Position numbers and translations under genes: made by a program. A stretch of DNA of 64,000 nt, from contig CAWINP010000026.1 of NCBI GenBank assembly GCA_963837485.1, positions 8,631-72,630 on the forward strand, in the 5' to 3' direction. This stretch comes from Solirubrobacter sp963837485 (lineage in GTDB: Bacteria > Actinomycetota > Thermoleophilia > Solirubrobacterales > Solirubrobacteraceae). Positions 1 through 9,635 of this stretch are shown in pieces. Every line of letters begins with the position of its first letter. Position 1 is the first letter of the stretch. The notes under the pieces are model-generated. The model was not told the origin of the DNA. It worked only from the letters and a program-made list of their open reading frames with translations, and did no database searches.

Positions 1-706
1 GCTCGACGACTCCGTGGCCGGCGTGATCCTGGAGCCGGCGATGATGAACATCAACATCGTCCCTCCCGTCCCGGGCTACCTGGAGCGGGTGCGCGAGCTG
101 GTGTCCGACGCCGGCGCGGTGCTGATCTTCGACGAGGTCAAGACCGGCGCGGCGGTCGCCGCGGGCGGCGCCACCGAGCTGTTCGGCGTACGTCCTGACG
201 TCGTATGCCTGGCCAAGGCGATCTGCGGCGGGCTGCCGGGCGGCGCGGTCGGGATGACCGACGAGCTCGCGGAGCTGGTCGCCTCAGGCGCGGTGCGCCA
301 GCAGGGCACCTTCAACGGCAACCCGCTCGTGATGGCGGCCGCGCAGGCGACGCTGCTCGAGGTGCTGACGCCCGGCGCGTACGAGTACCTGCACGCGGCC
401 AACGAGAAGCTGATGGCGGGCTGCGAGCGCGTGATCGCCGAGTACGGGCTGCCGGCGCATACGGTCGGCCTGGGCTCGAAGGGCTGCGTCGTGATGTCGA
501 GCGAGCCGGTGCGCGAGTACCGCGACTACCTGACGAACATCCACCACGACCTCACGAACCTCGCGTGGCTCTATCACATGAACAACGGCATCTTCATGAC
601 GCCGGGCGAGGACGAGGAGTGGACGCTCTCGGTGCTGCACACCGACGAGCACCTGCAGCGCTACGTCGAGGTCTTCGAGCTCTTCGCGCGCGAGGTCACG
701 GCGTAG
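1..706 (+). CDS. Class III PLP aminotransferase, HemL-like (5' partial)
   Basis: The visible part is the C-terminal ~234 residues; the start lies before the window and the gene ends in TAG. It belongs to the class III (fold type I) PLP-dependent aminotransferases, nearest in pattern to glutamate-1-semialdehyde aminomutase. FDEVKTG carries the Asp that contacts the cofactor ring nitrogen. LAKAICGGLPGGAVG carries the Schiff-base Lys and the following Gly-rich turn. GTFNGNPL matches the phosphate-contacting Thr/Asn region. The Lys in DEVKTG (HemL usually has Met) and the absence of other haem genes nearby leave open a catabolic HemL paralogue, so no symbol is given. The family is clear; the substrate is not. 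Confidence 0.85.
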   Translation, partial: LDDSVAGVILEPAMMNINIVPPVPGYLERVRELVSDAGAVLIFDEVKTGAAVAAGGATELFGVRPDVVCLAKAICGGLPGGAVGMTDELAELVASGAVRQQGTFNGNPLVMAAAQATLLEVLTPGAYEYLHAANEKLMAGCERVIAEYGLPAHTVGLGSKGCVVMSSEPVREYRDYLTNIHHDLTNLAWLYHMNNGIFMTPGEDEEWTLSVLHTDEHLQRYVEVFELFAREVTA

Positions 707-769
707 CGGAGCGAAGCGAACCTCGCGCTCCGCCCGATACCCCATCGCCACTTCATCAATACCCCTGAA

Positions 770-1603
770 AGGCGTAGGGTCGCGCTGCGCGATGTCACCG
801 CGCGCCCGATCACCGCCCGCATCGGGCCGCTGCCGCGCATCACGCCGGCGCAGATCGACTGGATGCAGGCGCGCGTCGGCCGCTACCCGTTCGACCTCTA
901 CGGGTCGCTGGTGGTCGAGGCCGACCTCGGCTTCGCGCTGGAGACCCAGACCCTGGAGCTGATCGACACGTCGTGGTTCGACGGGTTCACCCAGGACGTG
1001 TGGGACCCGACGATGCTGCACGAGATGTCGCACATGTGGTTCGGCGACAGCGTGTCGCCGGCGACCTGGAGCGACCTCTGGCTCAACGAGGGCCATGCGA
1101 GCTGGTACGAGTTCCTCTACGCCGAGGAGAACGGGTTCCTGGAGGGCGACACCGAGGGCTACCCGGACGACAACGGCTAGGCGGACTTCGACGACCTGAT
1201 GAAGGCCGTCTACGCCCACGGCGACCAGTGGCGCCACGACGACGGCCCGGTCGCGCTGCCGGCCTCCGGCGACTTCGGCACGCTGTTCGCGTTCCAGCGC
1301 TACCACGGCGGCGCCCTGGTGCTGTACGCGCTGCGGCAGGTCGTGGGCGCGGCGACGTTCCAGCGCATCGAGCGCGCGTGGCTCGATCGCTACGAGGGCC
1401 GCTCGGCGAGCACCGACGACTTCATCGCGCTCGCCTCGCAGGTCTCCGGCCGCAACCTCGGTCCGTTCCTGCGCGACTGGGTCTACGGCACGAAGACGCC
1501 GAAGATGCCCGGCCATCCCGACTGGACGGTCGATCCGGTCGTCGAGAACGCGCCGACCACGCTGTCGGCACCTGCCGCCCGCGCGGTCGCGCGGCGCAAG
1601 TAG
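770..1603 (+). pseudogene. M1-family metallo-aminopeptidase remnant
   Basis: One frame reads as the middle and C-terminal part of an M1 zinc aminopeptidase. It has the approach segment VGRYPFDLYGSLVVEA, ALETQTLEL, the zinc site HEMSHMWFGD (HExxH) and the downstream third ligand in LNEGHASW. The reading is cut by an in-frame TAG at 1178-1180 and then resumes in the same frame (FDDLMKAVYAHG...) to a natural stop. The whole N-terminal beta domain (several hundred residues in the family) is missing. Upstream, recognisable coding starts near 770 without a usable start. The zinc ligands are intact but the gene is both truncated and nonsense-mutated, so an active enzyme is unlikely. Confidence 0.85.
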
Positions 1604-1616
1604 GGCCACCCCCGCC

Positions 1617-1645
1617 ACGCCGGCGCCCCGCCGGGGCGCCGGCGT
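1617..1645. terminator. Strong GC hairpin downstream of the M1 remnant
   Basis: Perfect 13-bp inverted repeat (ACGCCGGCGCCCC / GGGGCGCCGGCGT) with a 3-nt loop. It lies just after the M1 remnant stop and about 40 bp before the permease start. There is no T-run, as is common for actinobacterial terminators. Confidence 0.6.
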
Positions 1646-1686
1646 AATGGGGGATGATCTTCTGCCGAGCGGGTAGCTAAGCCCGG

Positions 1687-3069
1687 ATGGTCACGATCGC
1701 GACGGGCTCGGCAGTCGGGCGCAGGTTCCAGATCGGCGAGCGGGGGTCGACCGTGCGCACCGAGGTGCTCGGCGGCGTCGCGACGTTCCTGACGATGGCC
1801 TACATCGTCTTCGTCAACCCCGCGATCCTGTCCGCCGCCGGGATGCCGGCCGGTCCGGTGACGGTGGCGACCGCCCTGGCGGCGGCGATCTTCACCGCGC
1901 TCATGGGCATCGTGACCAACCTGCCGTTCGCGCTCGCCTCGGGCCTCGGCCTCAACGCGGTGGTGGCGTTCGATCTCATCCTCGGCCGCCACCTCCCGTG
2001 GCCGGTCGCGATGTCGTGCGTCGTGATCGAGGGCGTGGTCGCGGTCGTGCTCGTGCTGGCCGGGTTGCGCGAGGCGATCATGCGCGCCATCCCGCACGAG
2101 ATCAAGCTCTCGATCGGCGTCGGCATCGGCCTCTTCATCACGCTCGTCGGTCTGCGCGACGCGGGCATCACGGTCAACGATCCCGCGACCGGGATCGGCC
2201 TCGGCGTGCTCACCGGCGGCCCGTCGCTGATCGCGCTCGCCGGCCTGCTGGTGGCGATCGTCCTGACCGCGCGAAGGGTCAAGGGCGCGATCCTGCTCGG
2301 GATCTTCACCGCGACGATCCTCGGGCTGATCTTCGGCGTGCTCGACGGCCCGGACAAGATCGCCGAGATCCCCAAGTCCGGCTCGTTCTCGACGATCGGG
2401 GACGCGCTGAAGCCCGCCAATCTCGCGGACGCGCTGACGTGGGCGCTCGTGCCGGTGATCTTCGTGCTCTTCATGACCGACTTCTTCGACACCGTCGGCA
2501 CCGCCGTCGCCGTCTCCAGCGCGGGCGGGCTGCTCGACGAGCGCGGTCAGCCGCCGAAGCTCAAGCAGCTGCTGCTGGTCGACTCGTTCGCCGCGGCGGG
2601 CGGCGGCGCGATGGGCGTGTCGTCGGTGACCACCTACGTCGAATCGGGAGCCGGAGTGGGCGAAGGCGCGCGCACCGGGCTCGCGAGCCTCGTCACCGCG
2701 GGCCTGTTCGTGCTGACGATCTTCTTCGTCCCGCTGATCGCCGTCGTCGCGCAGGGCGTGCAGGTCGGCGACGCGACGATCCACCCGGCCGTCGCACCCG
2801 CGCTGATCATGATCGGCTATCTGATGCTGCGCCTGGTCGCCGAGATCGACTGGTCGCGCCCGGAGGCGGGGATCCCGGCGTTCCTGGTGATCGCCTGCGT
2901 GCCGTTGACGTTCTCGATCAGCGCCGGCATCGGGCTCGGGGTGCTCGGATACGTCGCGGTCATGGTCGGCACGGGTCGCGCGAGCCGGATCCATCCACTA
3001 ATGTGGGCGCTGGTGCCGCTCTTTCTCGCGTTCTTCGCCTCGGATTGGCTCCAGGCGCACGTCTTCTAG
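1687..3069 (+). CDS. NCS2/AzgA-type purine (adenine/guanine/hypoxanthine) permease
   Basis: 460-residue polytopic membrane protein with the features of the AzgA-like branch of the NCS2 (nucleobase:cation symporter-2) family, which imports adenine, guanine or hypoxanthine. Seen: the N-terminal EVLGGVATFLTMAYIVFVNPAIL segment shape, the GLGLNA motif after helix 3, a DFFDTVGT motif in the middle and a GVSSVTTYVESGAGVGEGARTG-like block typical of AzgA/PbuG. Length is as expected (430-460) with about 12-14 hydrophobic segments. It starts at ATG 1687 after a hairpin at 1617-1645. No purine-salvage gene is adjacent, so the exact base is not predicted. Confidence 0.9.
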   Translation: MVTIATGSAVGRRFQIGERGSTVRTEVLGGVATFLTMAYIVFVNPAILSAAGMPAGPVTVATALAAAIFTALMGIVTNLPFALASGLGLNAVVAFDLILGRHLPWPVAMSCVVIEGVVAVVLVLAGLREAIMRAIPHEIKLSIGVGIGLFITLVGLRDAGITVNDPATGIGLGVLTGGPSLIALAGLLVAIVLTARRVKGAILLGIFTATILGLIFGVLDGPDKIAEIPKSGSFSTIGDALKPANLADALTWALVPVIFVLFMTDFFDTVGTAVAVSSAGGLLDERGQPPKLKQLLLVDSFAAAGGGAMGVSSVTTYVESGAGVGEGARTGLASLVTAGLFVLTIFFVPLIAVVAQGVQVGDATIHPAVAPALIMIGYLMLRLVAEIDWSRPEAGIPAFLVIACVPLTFSISAGIGLGVLGYVAVMVGTGRASRIHPLMWALVPLFLAFFASDWLQAHVF

Positions 3070-3908
3070 CCGCGCTTGCGCTTGCGCTCGCGGCGGCCGC
3101 GCCCGCGCGAGCCGATGCGCCGACCGCCGACGAGACCGTCGCGCGCGCTCAGGCGCTCGGCGTCGGCGACCAGGCGCAGCGGCTGCGCGAGCATTTCCTG
3201 CCCGGCGTGAAGCTGCTGGCGGGCGGCAAGGCAACCTTGGGCGCGACGAAGCTGGGCGGGAGACCGGACCTGCCGCGCGGCACGCACTGGCCCACCTGCA
3301 GGAGCGGCAAGCTCTCGTTCCTCATGCAGGTGCGGGTCGCCGACGTGCCGGGCGCGGGCGGCGCCGGAATCCTGTCGGTGTTCGCCGATCTGCACCGCGA
3401 CTCCGACGGACTCGTCCCCGTGGAGCTGTTCGCCGGCCGCGTGAAGCCCGGAGGCTGCGTTGCGGTGCTCCACAGCACGCGCCCGCTGCATCGCCGCGCG
3501 ATCCCGCGCGGCGTGAAGATGCTGCGCGACACGCCGGTCGAGCTTCAGCCGACGCTGACCGTGCCCGGCTGGGACATCGCCGATTACTACGGCGTGCACG
3601 ACATCCCGATCGATCCGTGGGGCGAGCTCATCAACGAGGCGACCGACGGCGTGCTGGCCGAAGATACGCGGTACACGCCCTACCACCTCCTCGCCGGCTG
3701 GTCGTGGTCGATCCAAGGAGACGTCGAGTTCTCCTGCGGCGACCGGCGCACGAAGGCTCCCGAGCGCCGGCTCCTGCTCCAGCTCGACTCCGACGACCGC
3801 CTGCGCTTCGCTTACGGCGACGCCGGCGTCTTCTACCTGACGATCACGCCGCAGGACCTGCGCGCCGGCCGCTATGACCGGCTGTGCGGCGAGTTCCAGG
3901 ACAGCTAG
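3045..3908 (+). CDS. Secreted DUF1963 (YwqG-like) protein
   Basis: 287 residues with a classical signal peptide (APGARLLAALALALAAAAPARA then DA) followed by a DUF1963/YwqG domain. Typical signatures are LGGRPDLPRGTHWP near the start, SFLMQVRVADV, and a C-terminal LLLQLDSDD...GDAGVFYLTITPQDL block. The function of DUF1963 proteins is not established; most are cytosolic, so the export signal is notable. TTG 3045 is chosen because it gives a compact signal peptide; GTG 3003 in the same frame would add 14 residues. The start overlaps the 3' end of the permease gene by 25 bp, suggesting co-transcription. Confidence 0.75.
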   Translation: MAPGARLLAALALALAAAAPARADAPTADETVARAQALGVGDQAQRLREHFLPGVKLLAGGKATLGATKLGGRPDLPRGTHWPTCRSGKLSFLMQVRVADVPGAGGAGILSVFADLHRDSDGLVPVELFAGRVKPGGCVAVLHSTRPLHRRAIPRGVKMLRDTPVELQPTLTVPGWDIADYYGVHDIPIDPWGELINEATDGVLAEDTRYTPYHLLAGWSWSIQGDVEFSCGDRRTKAPERRLLLQLDSDDRLRFAYGDAGVFYLTITPQDLRAGRYDRLCGEFQDS

Positions 3909-4856
3909 TGTCCTGATGGTTTAATTCGGTTGCAGTCGGGGAAGGTGCGGTGGCATGCCGTCTTCTGTTGCTGTTGGGATCGAGTTGACCGATGACGAGC
4001 GCGCCCAGCTGGAGCGCTGGGCGCGGCGGCGGACGACCGCGCAGGTGTTGGCGTTGCGGTCACGGATCGTGTTGCTGGCGGCCGCGGGGTTGAAGAACAC
4101 CGAGATCGCCGAGCACTTGGGGACCGGGCGTCCGATGGTCACCAAGTGGCGCAACCGGTTCGCCGAGCACGGGCTCGACGGGCTCTCGGATGAGCCGCGG
4201 CCGGGGCGGCCGCGGACGATCACCGATGCGCAGGTCGAAGAGGTGATCGTGCGCACGCTGGAGACCACGCCCAAGGACGCGACGCACTGGTCGACGCGCT
4301 CGATGGCGGCCGAGGTTGGCTGACTCAGAACGCGGTGCTGCGGATCTGGCAGGCGTTCGGGCTCCAGCCGCACCGCCAGGAGACGTTCAGGCTCTCCAAG
4401 GATCCGTTGTTCGTCGAGAAGGTGCACGACATCGTCGGGCTGTATCTGAACCCGCCCGAGCGCGCGGTCGTGCTGTGCGTCGATGAGAAGTCCCAGATCC
4501 AGGCGCTCGATCGCACGGCGCCGATCCTGCCGCTGCTGCCCGGGACGCCCGAGCGCGCCACCCACGACTACAAGCGCCACGGCACCTCCAGCCTCTACGC
4601 CGCGCTGGACCTCACCACCGGCAGGGTGCTCGGCAAGCTGCACTCGCGCCACCGCGCGATCGAGTTCAAGCAGTTCCTGCAAACGATCGACCGCGAAGTC
4701 CCCGCGCATCTCGACGTCCACCCTCGTGCTCGACAACAGCAGCACGCACAAGACGCCCGCGATCAAGCGCTGGCTGGCCGCGCACCCGCGGTTCGTGTTG
4801 CACTTCACGCCCACTTCCAGCTCGTTTGCGCAGCCCGCGCTTGACTGCCCGGCGTT
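3909..4856 (+). mobile_element. Degenerate IS630-family insertion sequence (transposase remnant)
   Basis: Three reading frames together give most of an IS630-type DDE transposase. 3955-4323 holds the N-terminal HTH region (GLKNTEIAEHLG, MVTKWRNRFAEHGLDGL, DEPRPGRPRTI). A one-base deletion near 4319 shifts the frame; the sequence continues LTQNAVLRIWQAFGLQPH to the first catalytic Asp in LCVDEKSQIQALDR and THDYKRHGT. A one-base insertion near 4732 shifts it again to LVLDNSSTHKT with the second Asp. Similarity stops after HFTPTSS: the block with the third catalytic acid (WLNxVE) and the C-terminus are absent. The element cannot make an active transposase. No clear terminal inverted repeats were identified, so the borders are approximate. 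Confidence 0.85.
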
Positions 4857-5198
4857 GAGAGCTCGGTTCGGGTTGTGGTTGTAGGGCAACGGCGGGCGGG
4901 TGAGGAGGGGGTGCGGGTTGGAATCGATCATCCGCGCGGCGCTCAAGGAATCCGGCGTGGAGTTTGTCGGCCATAGCACCACTAACTCGACGCGGACAGG
5001 CAGCCTGCCTATTGGTCATGGTTGATCGCGCTCGTTTGCCGCCCCTGGATGATCGTCTCTGGTCAGGCTGCCTCCTTTACTGGCGCAGTTGACGTTCGCC
5101 GGACCCCGTCCGCGCCGTATCACGGCGACCCGCCGCCGTGGACGCTCGCCGGCGCCGCGCCGGCGAGCTACCAGCCGGCCCCGGGGCCACTGGCCGCT
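4857..5198. other. Non-coding interval with IS border, short repeat element and no convincing gene
   Basis: About 340 bp between the IS630 remnant and the GMC oxidoreductase. On the plus strand 4920-4985 reads ESIIRAALKESGVEFVGH, which resembles the C-terminal tail of small HTH regulators (IRxALExxGVEF). It is too short to call and overlaps a 35-nt element repeated at 59682. The rest shows only GC-rich palindromes (for example GGCCCCGGGGCC near 5178). Confidence 0.5.
4960..4994. repeat. 35-nt intergenic element, copy 1
   Basis: Matches 30 of 35 positions with 59682-59716. The shared cores are GTTTGTCGGCCATAG and AACTCGACGCG at identical spacing. The ends form an imperfect inverted repeat (GAGTTTGTCG / CCACTAACTC). 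It lies beside the IS630 remnant. Confidence 0.6.
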
Positions 5199-6776
5199 CT
5201 AGCCGCGAGGCGAGATGTGGCTCATCGCGTGCTCGGCCAGCGCCGTGATCGTGAGGCTCGGGTTGACGCCGACGTTCGCCGGCACCGCCGCGCCGTCGCA
5301 GACGAGCAGGTTCTCGTAGCCGAACACTCGGGCGCGCGAGTCGATCACGCCTGACGAGGGATCCGCTCCGATCACCGCCCCGCCGAGGATGTGCGCCGTC
5401 GACGGGATGTTGCCGACCGCCTCCATCATCGAGCTCTGCGCGATCCCGCCGGTGCGCTCCGCGAGCCACTGCGCGAACGCGTTGGCGACCGGGATGAACG
5501 TCGGGTTCGGCCGCTCCGGATCCTGCTCGGTGCGCATGTGCACCTTCCCCCGACGCCCCGGCCGCGCGCGCAGCGCGATCGCGTTGTCGAGCGACTGCAT
5601 GACCAGCACGATCACCGTCCGCTTCGACCACCCGCGCGGGTTCAGCGTGCGCGCGAAGAGCACCGGATGGCGCACGGCGGCGCCGAGCAGCTTCAGCGGC
5701 CGCGTGACGCGCGTGCCGTCGCCGACCAGCAGCGTGAACAGCGGTGAAGTCCCGTCGCCCGCGTCGCCGTAGACCACGGTCTCGATGTGCGTGTCCGGGT
5801 CGGGGTAGATCGAGCCCGTGATCGCCACCCGGCGCGTGAGGTCGTCGGAGCCCGGCGGAAGCGTCACCGCGAGGATCGACTCCGAGTTCGTCCGCACCAG
5901 CTCCCCCAATCGCGCGGACAGCCGCGGCAGCGAGCCGTTCAGCCGGCACGCCTGCAGCAGCCGGTTCGTCCCGAGCGCGCCCGCCGCCACGACCACGCAT
6001 CGCGCGGTCAGCACCTGGCGGTCGCGCCGCAGCCACGCGCCCGAGCGCTCGGTCGTCACCGCATAGCCGTCGGACCCGTCGGCCGCGCCCAGTGGGCGGA
6101 TGTCGACCACCGTGCGCTCCGGCAGCACGCGCGCGCCCGTGCGCTCGGCGAACCAGAGGTAGTTCTTGACGAGCGTGTTCTTCGCGCCCACCGGGCAGCC
6201 GACCATGCAGCGCCCGCAGCGGGTGCAGCCCGTCCGGTCCGGCCCGGCGCCGCCGAAGAACGGGTCCGGCACCGTCACGCCCGGCTCGCCCAGGAACACG
6301 CCCACGCGCGTCTTCGCGTACGTGTCCGGGACGCCGATCTCTCCCGCATACGCGCGCAGGTGGTCGTCGGCCGGGTCGTCCTGGTCGTACGGGACGACGC
6401 CGAGCATCCGCTCCGCCTCGTCGTAGTGCGGCGCGAGCGCGACCTGCCAGTCCTCCAGGTCGCGCCACTGGGCGTCCTCATAGAACCGCGCCGGCGCGCG
6501 GTAGAGCGTGTTCGCATAGACCAGCGAGCCGCCGCCGACCCCCGCGCCGCTGACGATCGCGACGTCCTTGAAGATCGTCAGCCGGAAGATCCCGCGCAGG
6601 CCCAGCCCGGGCGCGAACCAGTAGCGCCGTAGGTCCCAGGCCGACTTGGGCAGCTCGTCGTCCGCGAACCGCCGTCCCGCCTCCAGCAGCCCGACCGAGT
6701 AGCCCTTCTGCGCCAGGCGGAGCGCGCTGACGCTCCCGCCGAAGCCGGAGCCCACCACGAGCCAGTCAAAGTCCAC
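5199..6776 (-). CDS. GMC oxidoreductase, cholesterol-oxidase-like, with ferredoxin-like Cys cluster
   Basis: 525-residue FAD enzyme of the glucose-methanol-choline oxidoreductase superfamily. The N-terminal dinucleotide fold has VVGSGFGGSVSALRLA (GxGxxG). SGAGVGGGSLVYANTL is the second FAD-contact segment. Near the C-terminus HILGGAVIGAD and NPSLTITALAE are the GMC_oxred_C hallmarks. CTRCGRCMVGCPVGAKNT around residue 170 is a Cys motif typical of the cholesterol-oxidase-like/ChoD subgroup. The substrate is probably a sterol-like or other hydrophobic alcohol, but this is inferred. Start GTG 6776 follows a GGGG; the upstream ATG at 6827 would add 17 unlikely residues. It is transcribed divergently from the repeat-protein gene, with 89 bp between starts. 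Confidence 0.85.
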   Translation of the reverse strand: MDFDWLVVGSGFGGSVSALRLAQKGYSVGLLEAGRRFADDELPKSAWDLRRYWFAPGLGLRGIFRLTIFKDVAIVSGAGVGGGSLVYANTLYRAPARFYEDAQWRDLEDWQVALAPHYDEAERMLGVVPYDQDDPADDHLRAYAGEIGVPDTYAKTRVGVFLGEPGVTVPDPFFGGAGPDRTGCTRCGRCMVGCPVGAKNTLVKNYLWFAERTGARVLPERTVVDIRPLGAADGSDGYAVTTERSGAWLRRDRQVLTARCVVVAAGALGTNRLLQACRLNGSLPRLSARLGELVRTNSESILAVTLPPGSDDLTRRVAITGSIYPDPDTHIETVVYGDAGDGTSPLFTLLVGDGTRVTRPLKLLGAAVRHPVLFARTLNPRGWSKRTVIVLVMQSLDNAIALRARPGRRGKVHMRTEQDPERPNPTFIPVANAFAQWLAERTGGIAQSSMMEAVGNIPSTAHILGGAVIGADPSSGVIDSRARVFGYENLLVCDGAAVPANVGVNPSLTITALAEHAMSHISPRG

Positions 6777-6865
6777 CGGCCCCAAGCTAACCGAAGCAGA
6801 CAGGCCGATGTGTGAGGTAGGAACCATTGACCGGACGAGGTTCCGCGGAGTAATTTCCCGCGAGC

Positions 6866-9635
6866 ATGGATGCTCGGAGGGGTCTGGGCCGGATCATCGC
6901 GCTCGCCTGCGCGATCTTCGCCCTGCTCGCGCCCGCGGCGTTCGCCTATCCGCCGATCCTTCAATGGGGCGACCAGGCGCCGATCGACACGATCCGCCCG
7001 CCGTGGGTCACCTACCAGATCTCCGCCGGAGCGTGCCCCTCGCCACAGCTGTGCGTCGTCGCCGACGCGCAAGGGAACGTCTACGTGTCCGAGGACCCAG
7101 CAGGCGGCCGCGACACGTGGCGGATCGCCGAGGCCGACTGGCGCCACCTCATCTGGGACATGGCGTGCCCGAGCACGACACTGTGCGTGGGCGTCGACGA
7201 CGCCGGAAACGTGGTGACCTCGCACGACCCGAAGGGCGGCACGTGGAGCGTCAAGCACGTGTCCGAGCGACCCCTGCGTCAGGTCGAGTGCCCCACGACG
7301 TCTTTCTGCATCGCGATGGACGACCAGACCGGGAGCGTCTTCACGAGCAGCGACGCGACGGCGTGGACCAAGACGCCGACCGGGTACCTGCTCGACTCGC
7401 TCGCGTGCCCAACCGCAAGCCTGTGCGTCGCCGGCGCGTTCGCGTCCGGCATCGTCGTCTCGACCGATCCCGCCGGCGGCGCCGCCACCTGGCACGGCAC
7501 CGCCTACCTGGCGGATTTTCAACCCTCAGGGGTCGGCGTCTCGTGCGCGTCCGCCGCCCTGTGCGTCGCCAGCGATGGCAGCGGGCGCTACGCGGTCTCC
7601 ACCGACCCGGCGGGCGGGCAGGACGCATGGTCGACGCACATCTTCGCGCGCAACGCCAGCGTGCTCTGCCCCGCGAGCTCATTGTGCTACGCCCGCGAGT
7701 ACGAAGGCAACCTGCTGACGAGCACCGATCCCGGCGCGGACGACGTGGACGCCGACGGCGGTCGCCGCCGATTTCGGGAGCCCGCTCGCCTGCGCCGGCA
7801 CGCAGCTCTGCATCGCGAGCGCCGCCGACTGGCACGGTGGGATCTTCGTCTCGGAGAGCCCGGCCTCAGGGCCGTGGGGGCCGGCCGTGAGCTTCGCGGG
7901 CATGGGGACGAACGGGCTGCTGGCGGCCGACTGCCCGTCGGCCACGCGCTGCTTCGCGACCGACGACGCAGGCCGCGTCCTCGAATCGAGCGACCCCACC
8001 GGCGACCGCCACGCTTGGACGCCGCTGGACATCGGCGCGGGCGCGCTCGGCGCGATCTCGTGCCCGACGGACGAAGCTGTGCGTCGCCGGTGACGAGGAC
8101 GGCAACGTCTACCGCTCCGGCGACGGCTGGCGCGGCGCTCAGATCGCCGGCGGCGCCGCGATCACCGGCATCGACTGCCCGACCGCGTCCTACTGCGTCG
8201 CCGTCGACGACGCCGGCGCCGTGCACACGTCCGGCCGGAGGCGCGTGGACGTCGGTGGCGATCGACCCCGGGCATGCGCTCAACGCCGTCTCGTGCGCGT
8301 CCGAGACGCTGTGCGTGGCGGTCGACGACGCGGGCGGCACGTTCACGACTAGGGAGCCGGCGGGCGCCTGGCGCAAGGGCACGACCTACCTGCCCAGCTC
8401 GCTCGCCGACGTCTCATGCCCGTCCGATGCATTGTGCGCCGCGGTCGACGACGAGAACCACGTCGCTGTTCAACACCGATCCCGCGAACGCCGATTCGCA
8501 CTGGCTCTCGGAGGAACCCGGCGTGAACAGGTTCACGTCGGTCGACTGCCCGTCGGATTCGCTGTGCCTGGCGACCACCGCGGAGGGCCTGCTGTACTCC
8601 TCGACCGACCCTGCCAACCGCCATACGACGTGGGATCGTGAGAAGGACTACGCCACGCCGCTGACCGCCGTCGCCTGCGCGGGCGGGGATCTGTGCGTGG
8701 TCCTCGACTCGCTCGGCGAGCTGGGCGCAGGCGTGAGCCTCGGGTACCCGTACAACACCGCACGGCCTCAGGTGACGGGGACCGCGCTGCCCGGCCAGGT
8801 GCTCACGTGCTCGCCCGGGACCTGGACCGGCTCGCCGTCGTTCACCTACCGGTGGCGGCGCGCCGACAACGACATCGCGGGCGCGACCGGATCGCAGTAC
8901 ACGGTCGGCGCCTCCGACTTCGGATGGCCGCTGAGCTGCAGCGTGACCGCGAGCAACGGCGCCGGCGACGCGGTCGCGAGCAGCTCGCCGCGGGCGCCGC
9001 TCGTCCCGGCCCTGATCGTCACCCGCGCGCCGCAGATCGCCGGCACCGCGGTCGTCGGCTACGCCGTGCGCTGCGACGGCGCGACGTTCCAGGGCGCGGG
9101 GGCGGTCAACATCACGGCCTACGCCTGGTTCCGCGACGACGTCCGGATCGACTGGCCTGCCCAGTACAGCCACTACATCCTCACCAGCGCCGACTCCGGG
9201 CACGAGCTGACCTGCAGCGCGACCGCGACCAACGGCACGACGTCGCTGACCGCGACGAGCGCGCCGGTCCGGGTCGACGGCCGCGTCGCGATCGCCGGCC
9301 CGCCGCCGCTCCACGCGAAGATCAAGGCCACGGCGGTCCACCGCGCCGAGCTGCTGCGCCGCGGGCTCCCGGTCGCGGTGACCTGCTCGGAGCGCTGCGT
9401 GGTGACGCTGCAGGTGCGGCTCGACGCGAGGACCGCGAAGGCGCTTCACGCGCCGCGCACGGCCGGGCGGGCCACGACGACGATCGCCGCCGCCGGCGTG
9501 AAGACCGTGCGCGTGCGCCTGCCCGGCGCGGTCAGGCGCCGGCTCGCGAAGGCGCGCAGGATCGGGCTCGAGGTCGGCGCGAGCGAGCGCACCGCCGGGC
9601 GCCTGCTCGGCGCCACCGTCACCGTTCGCCGCTGA
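6866..9635 (+). pseudogene. Secreted Cys-pair repeat protein with Ig-like domains, broken by four +1 shifts
   Basis: Starts with a signal peptide (RIIALACAIFALLAPAAFA). It continues as about 14 repeats of ~40-45 residues with the pattern [SADE]CPsxxLCVAxDdxGxVxxSxDPxG...W, each holding a C-x5-C pair. Two Ig-like modules follow (TCSPGTWTGSP...YRW, then a divergent one), then a basic C-terminal region. The coding frame moves by +1 at about 7740, 8075, 8239 and 8465; each can be explained by one extra base. Removing four bases gives a clean 921-residue protein with no internal stop. The repeats resemble propeller blades. Function is unknown; a surface or secreted binding protein is the best guess. 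Frameshifts may be real decay or sequencing error. Confidence 0.8.

Noticed and set aside
284..2994. Long minus-strand open frames over the M1 remnant and the permease
   Set aside because: Mirror of coding strand in GC-rich DNA; rich in Arg/Asp/His with no recognisable motif.
3921..4982. 353-residue minus-strand ORF over the IS630 remnant
   Set aside because: Antisense to transposase fragments; no family pattern and spans the IS boundary.
7735..8470. Programmed +1 frameshifting in the repeat protein
   Set aside because: The four sites share no slippery sequence or structure and fall at different points of the repeat; decay or sequencing error is simpler.
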